From Enchytraeus crypticus (taxonomy: Eukaryota > Annelida > Clitellata > Enchytraeida > Enchytraeidae): a DNA stretch of 64,000 nucleotides. The stretch is from the NCBI GenBank assembly GCA_905160935.1, contig CAJHZI010000645.1, positions 58,501 to 122,500 on the forward strand, read 5' to 3'. Below the pieces are notes generated by a model. The model ran no database searches. It saw nothing but the letters and a program-made list of their open reading frames with translations, and was not told where the DNA came from. This document shows, one piece after another, positions 20,600 to 32,130 of the stretch. Numbering within the stretch: the first letter of the stretch is position 1; each line of letters starts with the position of its first letter. Made by a program: the position numbers and the translations under genes.

Positions 20600-21355
20600 A
20601 TATTAACAAAATGTCGCTCTACTCAGAAAGGCATAGGTGTATTATGAAATGAGCAATGGTTAGTCAAATGGGACAACTAAATCTTCCTTGCAACTTGATT
20701 TCAACAATTTTGAAATAGTAAAATAAAAGAATTTTACGCAAAAGTTATTGAACCTTATAGTTATCGCGCACTGTATAACAAAAGAATTTTATATTTAGCT
20801 ATATTTGTTATAGTAATATTACATATATTTATTGTTGGTTAAAGGTAAATTAAATACTTGGTTAAGTAGTTAAATTTAAAACTTTTTCATTGCCTAACAG
20901 CCAAAAGAATGTGGCCAGAGAAAGTGAATGAATTTAAAATTTCGTGAAGTGATAAAGAAGAAAAACTGATTAGACAAATATGAGATTTATAATTTTCCAA
21001 TTTATTTTTAAAAAACTTGGTTTTTGCAAATGGAAGGTGTGATTTAATTTATTCCAGTCAAGTACAAGACACCGTAAGTTCATGACATACAGCCGAACGT
21101 TTGCAGATCTTTAATCTAAGGTCTTTTAACTAAATTCTTCCATTTAAAGTTTGTCATCTAAATTCTGCAGTCCGGTAATTCAAAAGCAGATGTTTCAGAA
21201 GAACTGCCAGTGGAATCACAATGAATATTTACCATGAGAATCAGATTTAACGAGTAACTAACTGACCTTTCAAATATTTTCTTGCACATGTAGTGCAAGT
21301 AGTTTATAGCTAAACAGGCAGTTGAGAAGATCCTGAATCAATAACTTAGCTCAGT
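20600..21355. other. Non-coding DNA, nothing recognised
   Basis: AT-rich, without splice-bounded exon or shared repeat. Confidence 0.5.
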
Positions 21356-21361
21356 GTTAAA

Positions 21362-21545
21362 GTTAAGGCATGGAGGTTTATATGACTGTTCCTGAGGTCC
21401 TGGAATCAATTCCTGGTAGAGCTGATCAGAGAGTAAAATCTCGGATATTCACAGGACCGGTAACATGGATAATTGACTAAACTGTCTAACGGTTAACAAG
21501 TGGCGGTTAAAAGTGATAGATATCATCATAGATGAGCATCTCAGA
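21362..21545 (+). repeat. R2 tRNA-like SINE copy, diverged
   Basis: Recognised by CTGAGGTCCTGGAATCAATT, AAAATCTCGGATATTCAC and GTGATAGATATCATCATAG. Box B is degraded. Confidence 0.65.
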
Positions 21546-21754
21546 CGTGTGTTTAAGTTTAACCTATGCTACGTTATCTAAATTAATCACATAATGAGTA
21601 TGAAATAGCTGATATCACACGGTTGAAGCCTGTCACACAAAGCACCTAGCTGATACTCTTTAAGATATCGTCTCTAAATTTTACTTGACTGATTTAGCTG
21701 GCATCACCATCCGTTCAAAAAGCTTCATCTTAATCTAAATATCATATGCTATTC

Positions 21755-21895
21755 TGGCTGGAGCCAGTGGCGAAGTCAGTAAGACACCCTACCGCGGATC
21801 AGTATTTGCGGGGTTCACATCCTGGGATGGCGCGTCACTGATATCGTTTTCTAGTGAGAAAACTGTCGTTAGCCTTAGCTTTACTAGCTTTTACT
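21755..21895 (+). repeat. R1 tRNA-like SINE copy
   Basis: TGGCTGGAGCCAGTGGCGAA starts the element; box B reads GGTTCACATCC; the core GTCACTGATATCG and AACTGTCGTTAGC follows. Confidence 0.85.
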
Positions 21896-22785
21896 TTTTA
21901 AAATCTTAATTAAAATCTTAAAAATCTAATCTAATCCAAATCTGAAATTCTTAATCTAAATTTTAAAACCTTTATCTTAATCTAAAAATCAAATTAATTA
22001 AATCTTTAAATTCTTAATCTTAATCTAAAATGGCTTTTGTTTTACAAACAAAGCTTGTTTCAGCAGTGTAGCGGCATATTTAAAAACTCCTTTTGATATG
22101 TTGATAATGTTGCTGTTGTTGTTGTTGTTACTGCTGATTCTTCGTCCACCTGTGACTCATCTTACCCAGTCATTTTATTGTTCTCACAAATGACTCGTTA
22201 CTCGCTGTCTGATTTATAGATCTATGGAGAGCACACCATCGATTAACTAGTTTTTGTACACCACCATGTCTTAACCGCACCAGCTGGATATGGTATGATA
22301 TTGAATGACGAAGGTGGCACGTTTCAACGTTAGTATGGCAGACATATACATGTATAACAACTGCGGCATACAGTATATTCATGTACATATGCTGTAGATT
22401 AGAAATCAAAGCTTTTTCTGCAACTGGAGGTAGGCAGTTAGTTTTCAATTATGATGCTAGTTATACTGCCAGCATGTAGAAAGCAACTTGATTAGAAATC
22501 AGCTTACGGTAGATATAAAAGTTTTAATTTATCAAAACGACTGAAGAGTTCAATTTCAAATATTTATCTCGATATCAGTTGCTTTCTCAGTGCTATATCT
22601 TAATCTAGTGTTCTACCAAATGTTCTTATTTCTTTCAAGATAAAGCTAATATCTTGACAGAAAGAAAACATTGACATCAATTCAGGAATTTAGGCCATTG
22701 GGTCAAGCATGGGTTTCTTATAAGCTCTGAGCAATATTTTAAATGCTAATTTCATTAAAATTTCATTCATCTTTATAAAAGTAAA
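21896..22785. other. Low-complexity and non-coding DNA
   Basis: Positions 21896-22030 are degenerate repeats of AATCTTAAT/AATCTAA. The remainder shows no coding signal. Confidence 0.5.
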
Positions 22786-22789
22786 AACA

Positions 22790-23020
22790 CATTACAATGA
22801 AATGTTCAATCTCAGTATGTTGATATCTATTACTTTTAATACCACATGTTTAAACCTTTTGGTAATTTGGATTATTTCCGTATAACCAGTACAATGATGT
22901 CCGATATTTTACTCTCAGATCAGCAAGGCTGGGATTCGAACCAACGATTGTGCAATTCACCACAGGATCTCTAATTTAATACTTCATGATGGTACCTCTA
23001 CGCTATTAAAACCTTTAAAC
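22790..23020 (-). repeat. R2 tRNA-like SINE copy
   Basis: Inverted full-length copy; box B on the minus strand is GGTTCGAATCCC. Confidence 0.8.
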
Positions 23021-23128
23021 TGTCTTCCATTGTTCATTTATTTCCCACTAATTAATTATTTATTTCCTACCCAAATATCTTAGATCTTCACCCTATGTTT
23101 TCATATCTAGCCTATGCTCACCTCACTG

Positions 23129-23162
<34 letters not shown>
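23129..23162. repeat. (CT)n microsatellite
   Basis: Uninterrupted CT units. Confidence 0.95.
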
Positions 23163-23168
<6 letters not shown>

Positions 23169-23266
23169 TTCAAAATATCTGGTCCAAGAGATATAATTTA
23201 AAGCAAATCACAGCTAATCTGCTTAGATTTCCCGAACAATCCACTGATTAGCGGTTCATTACTAAC

Positions 23267-23293
23267 ACTATCAACTACTCAGTAGTTGATAGT
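23267..23293. repeat. 27-bp perfect palindrome
   Basis: ACTATCAACTACT and AGTAGTTGATAGT flank a single central C, a perfect 13-bp-arm hairpin. Confidence 0.9.
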
Positions 23294-23624
23294 ATCAGTT
23301 ATTAGTTATTTATTAATTATTAATATTAGTACAATAGTAACTTTTCTGACAACCTTGTTTAAAATTCGTAAAGTCAAAAGGATCGATAGGCCGCCACGCT
23401 TTCACGGACTGTATTCGTACTGAAAATCATAATCAAGTTTGCTATTGCCCTGAGTGCAGCCTTTAGCTTTTGAAAAATATATAACTGAATTCTGGTGAGG
23501 TTTTCAAAGGCCTTCCTCGGTTTTTTGCCTTTTACGACACACACATTTATCTGTTGGTCTATTCTTCAGAAGTTCGGGTGGGGCAAAGTTTTTTTCTTTA
23601 AACTGAGTTTTCATTTGTATCCTG

Positions 23625-23835
23625 ATTTTCCTCTATATCCTTGGTTTTTCTCTCTATACTGGATTTTCTCTTATCCTGGTTTCCTCTATCCTGGGTTTTC
23701 CTTTATCCTGGTTTCTTCTATCCTGGGTTTTCCTCTATCCTGGGTTTTCCTTTATCCTGGGTTTCCTGTATCTTGGGCTTTACACTATCCGGGTTTTTCT
23801 ATCTAACCTGGTGTTCCTATATCCTAGTTTTTCTC
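23625..23835 (+). repeat. Pyrimidine-rich degenerate tandem repeat
   Basis: Around a dozen copies of a 15-19-bp unit like TTTATCCTGGGTTTCC. Open frames across it are repeat artefacts. Confidence 0.8.
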
Positions 23836-23924
23836 TATTATATTATTTTTCTTTCTCGTAGATTTTCCGATAGAAAATCATTCTATTCGGAGCTTTAATT
23901 TCTAAACTGGGTGTTTCATATATA

Positions 23925-24165
23925 CGATTAAAGATTGGCTAAAACTAAAATAGTTGAAAATACCGTAGTGACAGAAATACTAGATTGCAAAAGATGCATA
24001 AGTCGACAGCTGACGACGTATATTAAGAGTCTTAGCAAATGGATGCAGTTAACCGAAACAGAGATGATCAGAGCAACAACAATGAACAGAGACATATGGA
24101 GGAATGTGACCATGACCGCCCAGGCTTGGAACAGGCACGGCACTTAGAGAAGAAGAAGAAGAAGA
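23925..24165 (+). pseudogene. LINE C-terminal fragment with (AAG)n tail
   Basis: The plus frame ends RDIWRNVTMTAQAWNRHGT followed by a stop and (AGA)n, the usual ending of one kind of LINE ORF2 (conserved Trp-Arg and final GT-stop). It ends about 15 bp below the stop codon of gene B. Confidence 0.55.
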
Positions 24166-24179
24166 TTAAACTCAGTTTT

Positions 24180-24418
24180 CTAAAACCCGTACACCTCCAC
24201 CTCGCAGAGTGTGAGATACTGTGCTGGAGCGGAAAGCTGGATGAAGAGATATCTGGCAGGAAGTGACCGTGGATCACAACATAGGGTGACGTTAGATGAT
24301 GCTGGGGGAAACCCAGGGTAGAAATAGCACAGCGAGTAACTACCCACGCGTACGAGACCTGTCTGACCAGATAGAGATGTGTTGATCAGCCCAACAGTGA
24401 AGTTTGCGAGTCGATTCT
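24180..24418 (-). CDS. Gene B exon 5: lectin-like domain, second half, stop
   Basis: The 239-nt exon follows TTTAATTGCAG and encodes NRLANFTVGLINTSL, YSLCYFYPGFPPASS, NVTLCC, ARYLFIQLSA and LCEVEVYGF before TAG. Every landmark aligns with gene A exon 5. A LINE tail lies just downstream and an R1 SINE (24450-24565) begins only about 30 bp upstream of the acceptor. Confidence 0.85.
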
Positions 24419-26836
24419 CTGCAATTAAAATGTAATCATTATCAGTCTATCAGTTTCCTCACTTTAAAGCAATGTCAGTGACGGGCGAGCCCAGGATTTG
24501 AACCCCGCACATACTGATCCGCGGTCGAATATCTTACCGACTTCGCCACTGGCTCCAACCATATTGAATGTACCTCAATCAATATACATTTAAGTTTAAG
24601 ATTTATCTTTAAATTAAATAGTAAATTATACTTCAATTAAAATATAGTTAATAATTAGAACTTTTAACATAGCAATAAACTTCAATCAGTCATGACTCCT
24701 AACATAAAATTGATATTCAAATATCTTAAATATTGAGTGTTATCTTAATTAACATGCTTTGATTTACTGTTTAGTCAATCATTTATGGAATTAATTGAAC
24801 ATCTGGCTCCTCAAAAACAGACCGATTGTATGTGCCCTCGATTGCATCGTGTAAACATTTGACTTTAAATAACAATATTCATGATTGACTATTTAAAGGT
24901 TCTGCATGCAGTGGTAATCAATTACAAAGGAAGTTTATTGCATGTACATGTACACCCATTCGTGGCCATGTTCCAATATTGGAACATTTTTTATTTTAAT
25001 TAAAAAATATGTAAATACCTCAGAAATGTCTAAATTTGTGGTAGCAGTTTGCCTATACAATAAACTGACATATTAACTCACGCTTGTTTCAGTTCTTAAA
25101 GTTTACAAACAATAGCAGACAATTTTATTGAAATATTTTGAAAAATCCCAATTAAATATTTTGGTAATTTTTTAATATTTGTTTCGTGCAGTTTTAAATT
25201 AATTAATTATGAATTTATGATAGAAAAATTTATCAACTACGTATTATAAGTCGTTAGTTCTTTGAATTTGGTACTATGTCGATCTTATCCGGATTTAGGT
25301 AAATGTTCCATTTTTAGAACATGGCGCTTTAGATGTATGTAATGATGCTACATGTTTTGTAATGATGCTCTATGTTTTGTGTTGTGGAGAAATGAATGTT
25401 AGTAAATTTTATGGCTCAAAAGGGACTGTTAGTGCCTCTAACTTAAATATGTTGTTGGATAATCTAGCTTCTCGAACTTTTACTCTTGCAAATGTGTTCA
25501 TACACCCACCACCATCAGATTCGTAAGGAGACCCCGACAAGGTCCGACGAGGAAGAAACTGAGTTCGAGCTAGTTGATCATTTTGCCTCTAATATCATGC
25601 GCGATCCTGCCGAAGTTCAACTTACAGGGGGAACGCAGTGAAACGACGGAAGAATAAATCGATGAGGCGGATGATTTTGTTGTATCGTTGGTAGAGGGAG
25701 TTGCTGCAGCAACTAAGTGTAGGAAGAATTCGTATACTTTTTCTAAGTGGAAGAAAGGTCATATAACCATTACCAAGTTACCAAAGAATAAAATATTTTC
25801 GTCTGTTAGAGAGAACAAACCAGAATCACCATCTATTGGCAAAATACTCTAGTAGCATCTAGATAAATCACCTGTCGAACTATTTAAAACATTCTTCAAT
25901 GATGAGCTGTATGTAAAACTGAAACAAGAATCTGAAGCGTATGCGAGGCTGAATGGCGCTGGTAGTACTTTCAGTCGCCAACCATTTCCAATGCTTAGAT
26001 TTTGCATCGCTTAGGTGTTAATGAGACCTCCGATTCAGCACCACTTTACGAAGCACTGAGTCACACCAGATCAAGTCATTAGATTTGCTGGGATTTATCC
26101 GTGACATTGTAGCCACCTATTTGCTTCTCTATGCAGAAAAAAGAAGCAATGGCAGACCATCCCAGTCAGCCGTGGCAGTGGTAGTGTGCAAGGTTCCTGA
26201 CGCCGTGAGAACAAATTCAGATGTCTTTCATTTTCCGGTGATATTGAAGCAGAACCATTGCCGAATCTGTAAGAAGAATACCGCATTTGGTTGTGTTGTG
26301 TATCACGTCAACATGCATCCAGTTGACAGCTACAAGACATTTCACAGTTCATTTCAAACCATCTAGATAGCAGTAGATTTGCCTATTTACTAAGGAGACA
26401 TTATTATGTAAGAAACTTTTGTAAAACTTAAGTTTGAAAACTTACACTTAGCTACATAACGATATCTATTTGGATTTGTTACTATTTGTATTGAGTTATA
26501 ATTGCTGCATTCAAAGCGCCATGTTCCAATATTGGAACAAAACTTTTTCTTTCAATTGATCAAAAATAAATGTCAAGGTAGCATTAATAAGTGTATTTAT
26601 TATGACTACAGGACCGATTCTTTTAGAAAATAATGAAAAAATTGCAAACAAAAATTTGGCCACGAATAGGTTAATTAAATATCTGCATAGACTGTATACA
26701 TGAAATTTATATGGAACTGTTTATAGAAATAATACTCATAAGTGCGTGTCTGCGTTGTGTGTATGTGTGTGTTTGTGTATGTCTGTAAAGGAGTGTGTGT
26801 TGTGTGTTATGTGCGTTACGTGTTGTGTGTGTGCGT

Positions 26837-26869
<33 letters not shown>

Positions 26870-28653
26870 GTGTGTGAGTGTGTGTTGTGTGATATGTGTG
26901 TTACGTGTTGTGTATGTGTGTGTGTGTGGGTTGTGTGTGGTATATGTGTTGCTTATTGTGTGTGGTGTGTGTGTTATGTATGTGTTGTTTGTACGTGTGT
27001 TGTAGGTTGTGTGCGTGTGCGTGTTTGTTGTGTTTGTGTATAGCGTTTAATATGTTTGTGTATGTGGTGTTAGTGACATTTGGGCGTGTGTGTTGTGTGA
27101 ATTAAGAACAATAACATTAAGAACAGCCTGAATTAAGACATAATAAAAACATGCACCACACTGTAGGTAAACATCAACACAACGACGATACATACCATTG
27201 TTATTCTCAAAGAGTGTGGAACTCTTTGAGTGAGAAGGTTGTGAATGCGATGTCAGCGAATACTTTTAAAATAAGCTGGATGTTGTAATCATGTACGATT
27301 GGGGATTAAAATAAGCCCTTGGCTTTCTTCCCTTGTTCCTGCTATCTAAGCTTGACTAAGGATTGGAATAACGAAAGATGATAGCAGTTCTGGTAAATTA
27401 CTTCTATTAAACATCAACACAACGACGAGACCATTAGTATTTCTGTTAAGCATCAACACAACGACGATACCATTATTATTTCTGTTAAACATCGACACAA
27501 CGGCCATACCATTGTTATTTCTGCTAAACATCAACAAAACGACGATACCATTATTACTCCTGTTAGTGATCTGAACGTAGCGGACTCTGGTGATGTTCTG
27601 GAGATCCACCTGCCACCAGGAGTAGGTGGATTGGGATAGATTCGTGTGACTACAGCTCTGGTTTATGACGACCGTGATTCTCGAGCCATCCACAGCCAGA
27701 TCTGCGCTGTAGGGTTTTCCATATGGAGACATGTACATGTAAGTGGAGCTCTGAATGGCGGGTTTGTGGAGAGCTAGGTTTAGTGAGCTGTCCGGTTCTG
27801 TAGAAATAGTAAAACATATAAGCGATAAACAGAGTAAAACATACAAGCGCAAAAATCACACCTCTCAGCGTCAGTGTATGTGGAATCGCCAACGATAATA
27901 ATAATAATAATGTCACGGTCATAGACACTATGGCAAACTCCTACCTGAATACGACTTCAGTCACAGCCGGTGGAGCTGCTGTTCATGCCGCCTCTAGGAA
28001 GTTGGATAAATACCGTGATCTGTACTTAGGATATGAAGTTGTTCCGGTGGCTATTGAAACCATGGGCCCGATGAATCCCGAAGGAGTTGACTTTATTAAT
28101 GATATAGGCAGACTTATTGCTGAGCAAACCGGCGATAAGTGAGAGACATCTTTTTTTGGCAAAGCCTTGAATCGTTTTTATCAAACCCCAGGTTCTTTAC
28201 ACCGGGGTAAAAATATATAATAAAATAATAACAATAATAATAATATTAATAATAACAATAATAATAATAATAATATTAATAATAATAATAATAATAATGA
28301 AGGTTTAGCGTATATTTCTTTATACAAGGACGATGTCAGGGACGTCCCAATATTGAATCACTCAAACGATTTGAAAAAACATGTACTGAATAGAAAGAAA
28401 GGAGATATGATATAATGGGTAAACAGGATTGTTTTCTCAGGGAATGACGACCCCGCCCAGTAAATATTAGTCGAAGCTGGGGAAGGCAAAGGGGCCCTAG
28501 GGGTCATAGGCAGAATCCCAAGAATAATGGTATATCAAAAGGAATGTTATAGATGATATAAAGAATTATTCGTATGTGGACATGAAGAGGAAAACGGAAG
28601 ATAGAGATGTGTGGAGGCGTTATATACCATAGACCTTCCAGTAGGCAGTGCAC

Positions 28654-28687
<34 letters not shown>

Positions 28688-31600
28688 AGCAATATATTCA
28701 CTGCTAACTTAATTGAAAAGGCAGTGATCTGACTAATTTCTCTCATCTCAGATTGTAGTTTTGCCTAATGCTGATTGATAAATTAGTATAATTGGTATTT
28801 CAAATTTAGTGGATGAACATATTGGATCAATTAGTTGGATCAATTAGTCGGATGAATCTGTCGAAAATTGCAAACTAAGCAGAGAGGGAGAGCGAGAGAT
28901 GTTTGACGTCCCTTGCCATTGCCTTATGACTAGTAATCGGACGTTAAATTCTTATTGATTAATTGATTGAGTGCGAGAGAGAGAAACTTTTTTAATTTCA
29001 CCGGTACATTACAAATACGTATAATAACATGCGCACACACACACGCAAACATATTTATTCATGAAGTCTACAGGTGAATCTGACTCACCTTAACATTATT
29101 TATTTTCATTTTCTGTACATTTTACAGCGCACTTCATGATTCAGAATCGTAGTAAATGACGACTTAGAGAATAATTTATGATGATGATCATCATCAATCT
29201 TATTGATTGATTGATTGAGAGAGAGAGACTTTGAACTGATTTTCAGGATTTTGGAATTTGCAACGTTTGTGGACCTTCTTTTTGCTCGCCGGCTTGAATT
29301 TGTCTCAATAGTGCTCGATGTTGTCATTGATGACTGTAGCACTCTAATTATTGTTGTTATTATTATCATCTTCATTAAATCTCCGCCTGGCTAGGTTCGG
29401 GATACGAGTAGAACTTCTTTTCCATTTCTTTTAGAAACATTTGTAGCTATTTCTGGAGCCTATAGTTGGCTATCACCAACTGAATCCCTTTCTGTCATTG
29501 GTTTGGATCTTAGTGCTTTGTCGCTTTTACAGTACGTGCAATCTACGGGTGGTCTATTCTTCAGTAACCGGACACAACACGGGTAACTTATCGGAAATAT
29601 TGCTGCTTATTAAAATAATTTCCTCTAAATTTAGTCTCTTGAGAAATGTAATGTTCCAACCTGGTTCATTGAAGAACTGCAGCAGCAATGGCATGACATT
29701 TACCTGAAACGACAAGAGAAGTAGTGCTTACTCAATTATCACTAATTACTAAAGTTTAACAATCTCTTTCTCTCTCTCTCTCTCTCTTTCTCTCTCTTAA
29801 TGTACTGCCTACTGGCAGGTCCATACTATCATAGTATATAACGAATGATTAAACAACACTATTAGTAACTCTTAAAAGAGAGATAATCTTGTCAATGAAA
29901 ATGTTTCGTTTTGTATTTAAATGAAATCTATTTTTTAAATGATCTAATTGCAACTTTATAATAATTTTTGTAATAACAATATCTAATCAGCTTAGCAATG
30001 GATATTTAGAGCAGGAGGTGTTGTCGTGGATGACTGATATTGTAGAATCTATGTACCTTCTTTGGATGCAATAGTTTATAATATAAATTTTAATTTAACT
30101 GTTTCTGGTATTATCAAACAAATGGACAATTTCCAGCCAACCAAATTGTGGAACTAAATAAATTTAAATTTGCAAACAAATCTGACAATATTAAATGACT
30201 TCTTTCAGAGAACATTCAAAAATGATTACGAATTTTAGTAAAACAAATCTTTAAACTGCATGTTTAAACACTGATTGTTATACTAAGTTAAGAGTTGAAA
30301 TATTTAATAGTCATTCGCCAGACACTCTCTCTCTCTTTCTCTCTCTCTCTCTTTCTCTCTTTCATTTAAAGTACCTTACCGACATCACCACTGGCTGGTC
30401 GGTAAGGTACTCGACCGCGGATCAGTATATGCGGGGTTCAAATCCTGGGCTCGCCCATCACTGACATCGCTTTCGAGTGAGTAAACTGACGTTAACATTA
30501 GCTTTTTTATCTTTTATTGTTTAGCTATCATAAGCAAAGGTATGATTAGTCACGGAGAGGATTAATAATAACCTGCCAGGAACTTGTTAAGCGGCCTCGA
30601 AGAACGGACACCGGCCATGACACCGATTTAGAAATTGTCGGAGGTTATTGTATTATTAGCACAATTTTTCACACCATAGATTTTTTCATCCTGCCTGACT
30701 GTTTCTTGATCACCGGACCGGCAACGTTTAGGATATTTTCCTTCTTTTCAGCGTATGTTTTTTCAGATCGCTTGGGGTGAATCGATTTGTAGTGACATGT
30801 GATGGGGGTGTCATAGTTCTCTATAAGGGTGCTTCAAAATCAATCTGTTCTAATTATAGATTATAATTATTTATTTATGCATTATTATTTATTCCATTAT
30901 TTATTTGTATTTATTATATGCTATGTTATTTAATTATATTAACGTTTCGTTGAATATTTATATATAGTTTTTATCTCGCTTTTTAGTTATGGTTTCTTAT
31001 TTAAAATTGAATTTAAATTGAATTGGAAATTGAATTTAAACCTTTATTACTATTATTACCTGATAGGATACGCAGCAGCCCGGAGAGCAGGGCTCGGGTG
31101 GAATGACGGGACAGACAGCCTGACCTGGAAACAGTCGACACTCCACCCAGGTGTCGTCCACGGAGACGACGCTGAAGTGGATACACCAGGACTGTGATTG
31201 ACAGTGAAGAGCGCACTCCGTGACAGAATTCAAGGTCATGGTCGTGGCATCGCTGTTAGCAGAGATGAGTGCTGCCCCAGTGTCATCCAGCAGTGGAACG
31301 TATGTTGTGATACCTGAGCAAGTAAGATTTAGTGATTTACTCTGTATATTATACAGATATATTATAGATTTTGTGATTTATTCTGTATATTATACCCCGT
31401 GTTGTGTCCGGGTTGTTTTAGGAATTGGCCAACCGGTGACTGCACGTGTTGTAGAAGGCGATTAGAACACCAAGATCCATACCAGCGTCAGAAAGGGATT
31501 CGGTTGGTGAGCGTCTAGGCTCCAGAAATTGCTACAAAAATTTAAACGAATTGAAAAGTCTCAAATAGGGGATTTGTTGGTGGTATGGTGTAGGACAGAG

Positions 31601-32098
31601 AGGATTTGAGATAGTCTATTCGTATCCCGACCCTAGTTAAACTGGGAATCAAGGGAAGATGATGATGATGATGATGATGATGACCCTGTATATTATGTAA
31701 GAGGGTGCTTCGAAGCTAATCTGTTCTATTTATACATTATTTATTTATTAATCGTTACTTATTCCATTATTTATTTATATTAATATATGTTATTTGCTTT
31801 AATTATATTAATATTTTCGTTTCATATTTATACATAGTTTCTGGTCTCGCTTATCTCGCTTGTTAGATAGAGTTTCTTATCCGCTTTTGTCGAAGAAGGC
31901 GACTAAGGCACTAAGATCCAGATAAACGTCAGAAAGGGCAATTTGTTGGTGAGCGCCGAGACTCCAGAAATTGCTACAACAATTTCTAAAACGGTTAGAA
32001 GAGATTATCGGGGATTGACTGATGATATGGCGGGGGCAGTGAAGAGTGGGGAAGGTCGATTTGTATCCCTACCATAGTTAAACTATGATTCAAATGAA

Positions 32099-32130
<32 letters not shown>

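Noticed and set aside
26742-27105. Cys/Val-rich frames that resemble small disulfide-rich proteins
   Set aside because: They are read from GT-rich simple repeats.
31220-31465. 81-codon plus-strand frame
   Set aside because: Shadow of gene B exon 2, which has clear cysteine spacing and splice borders on the other strand.
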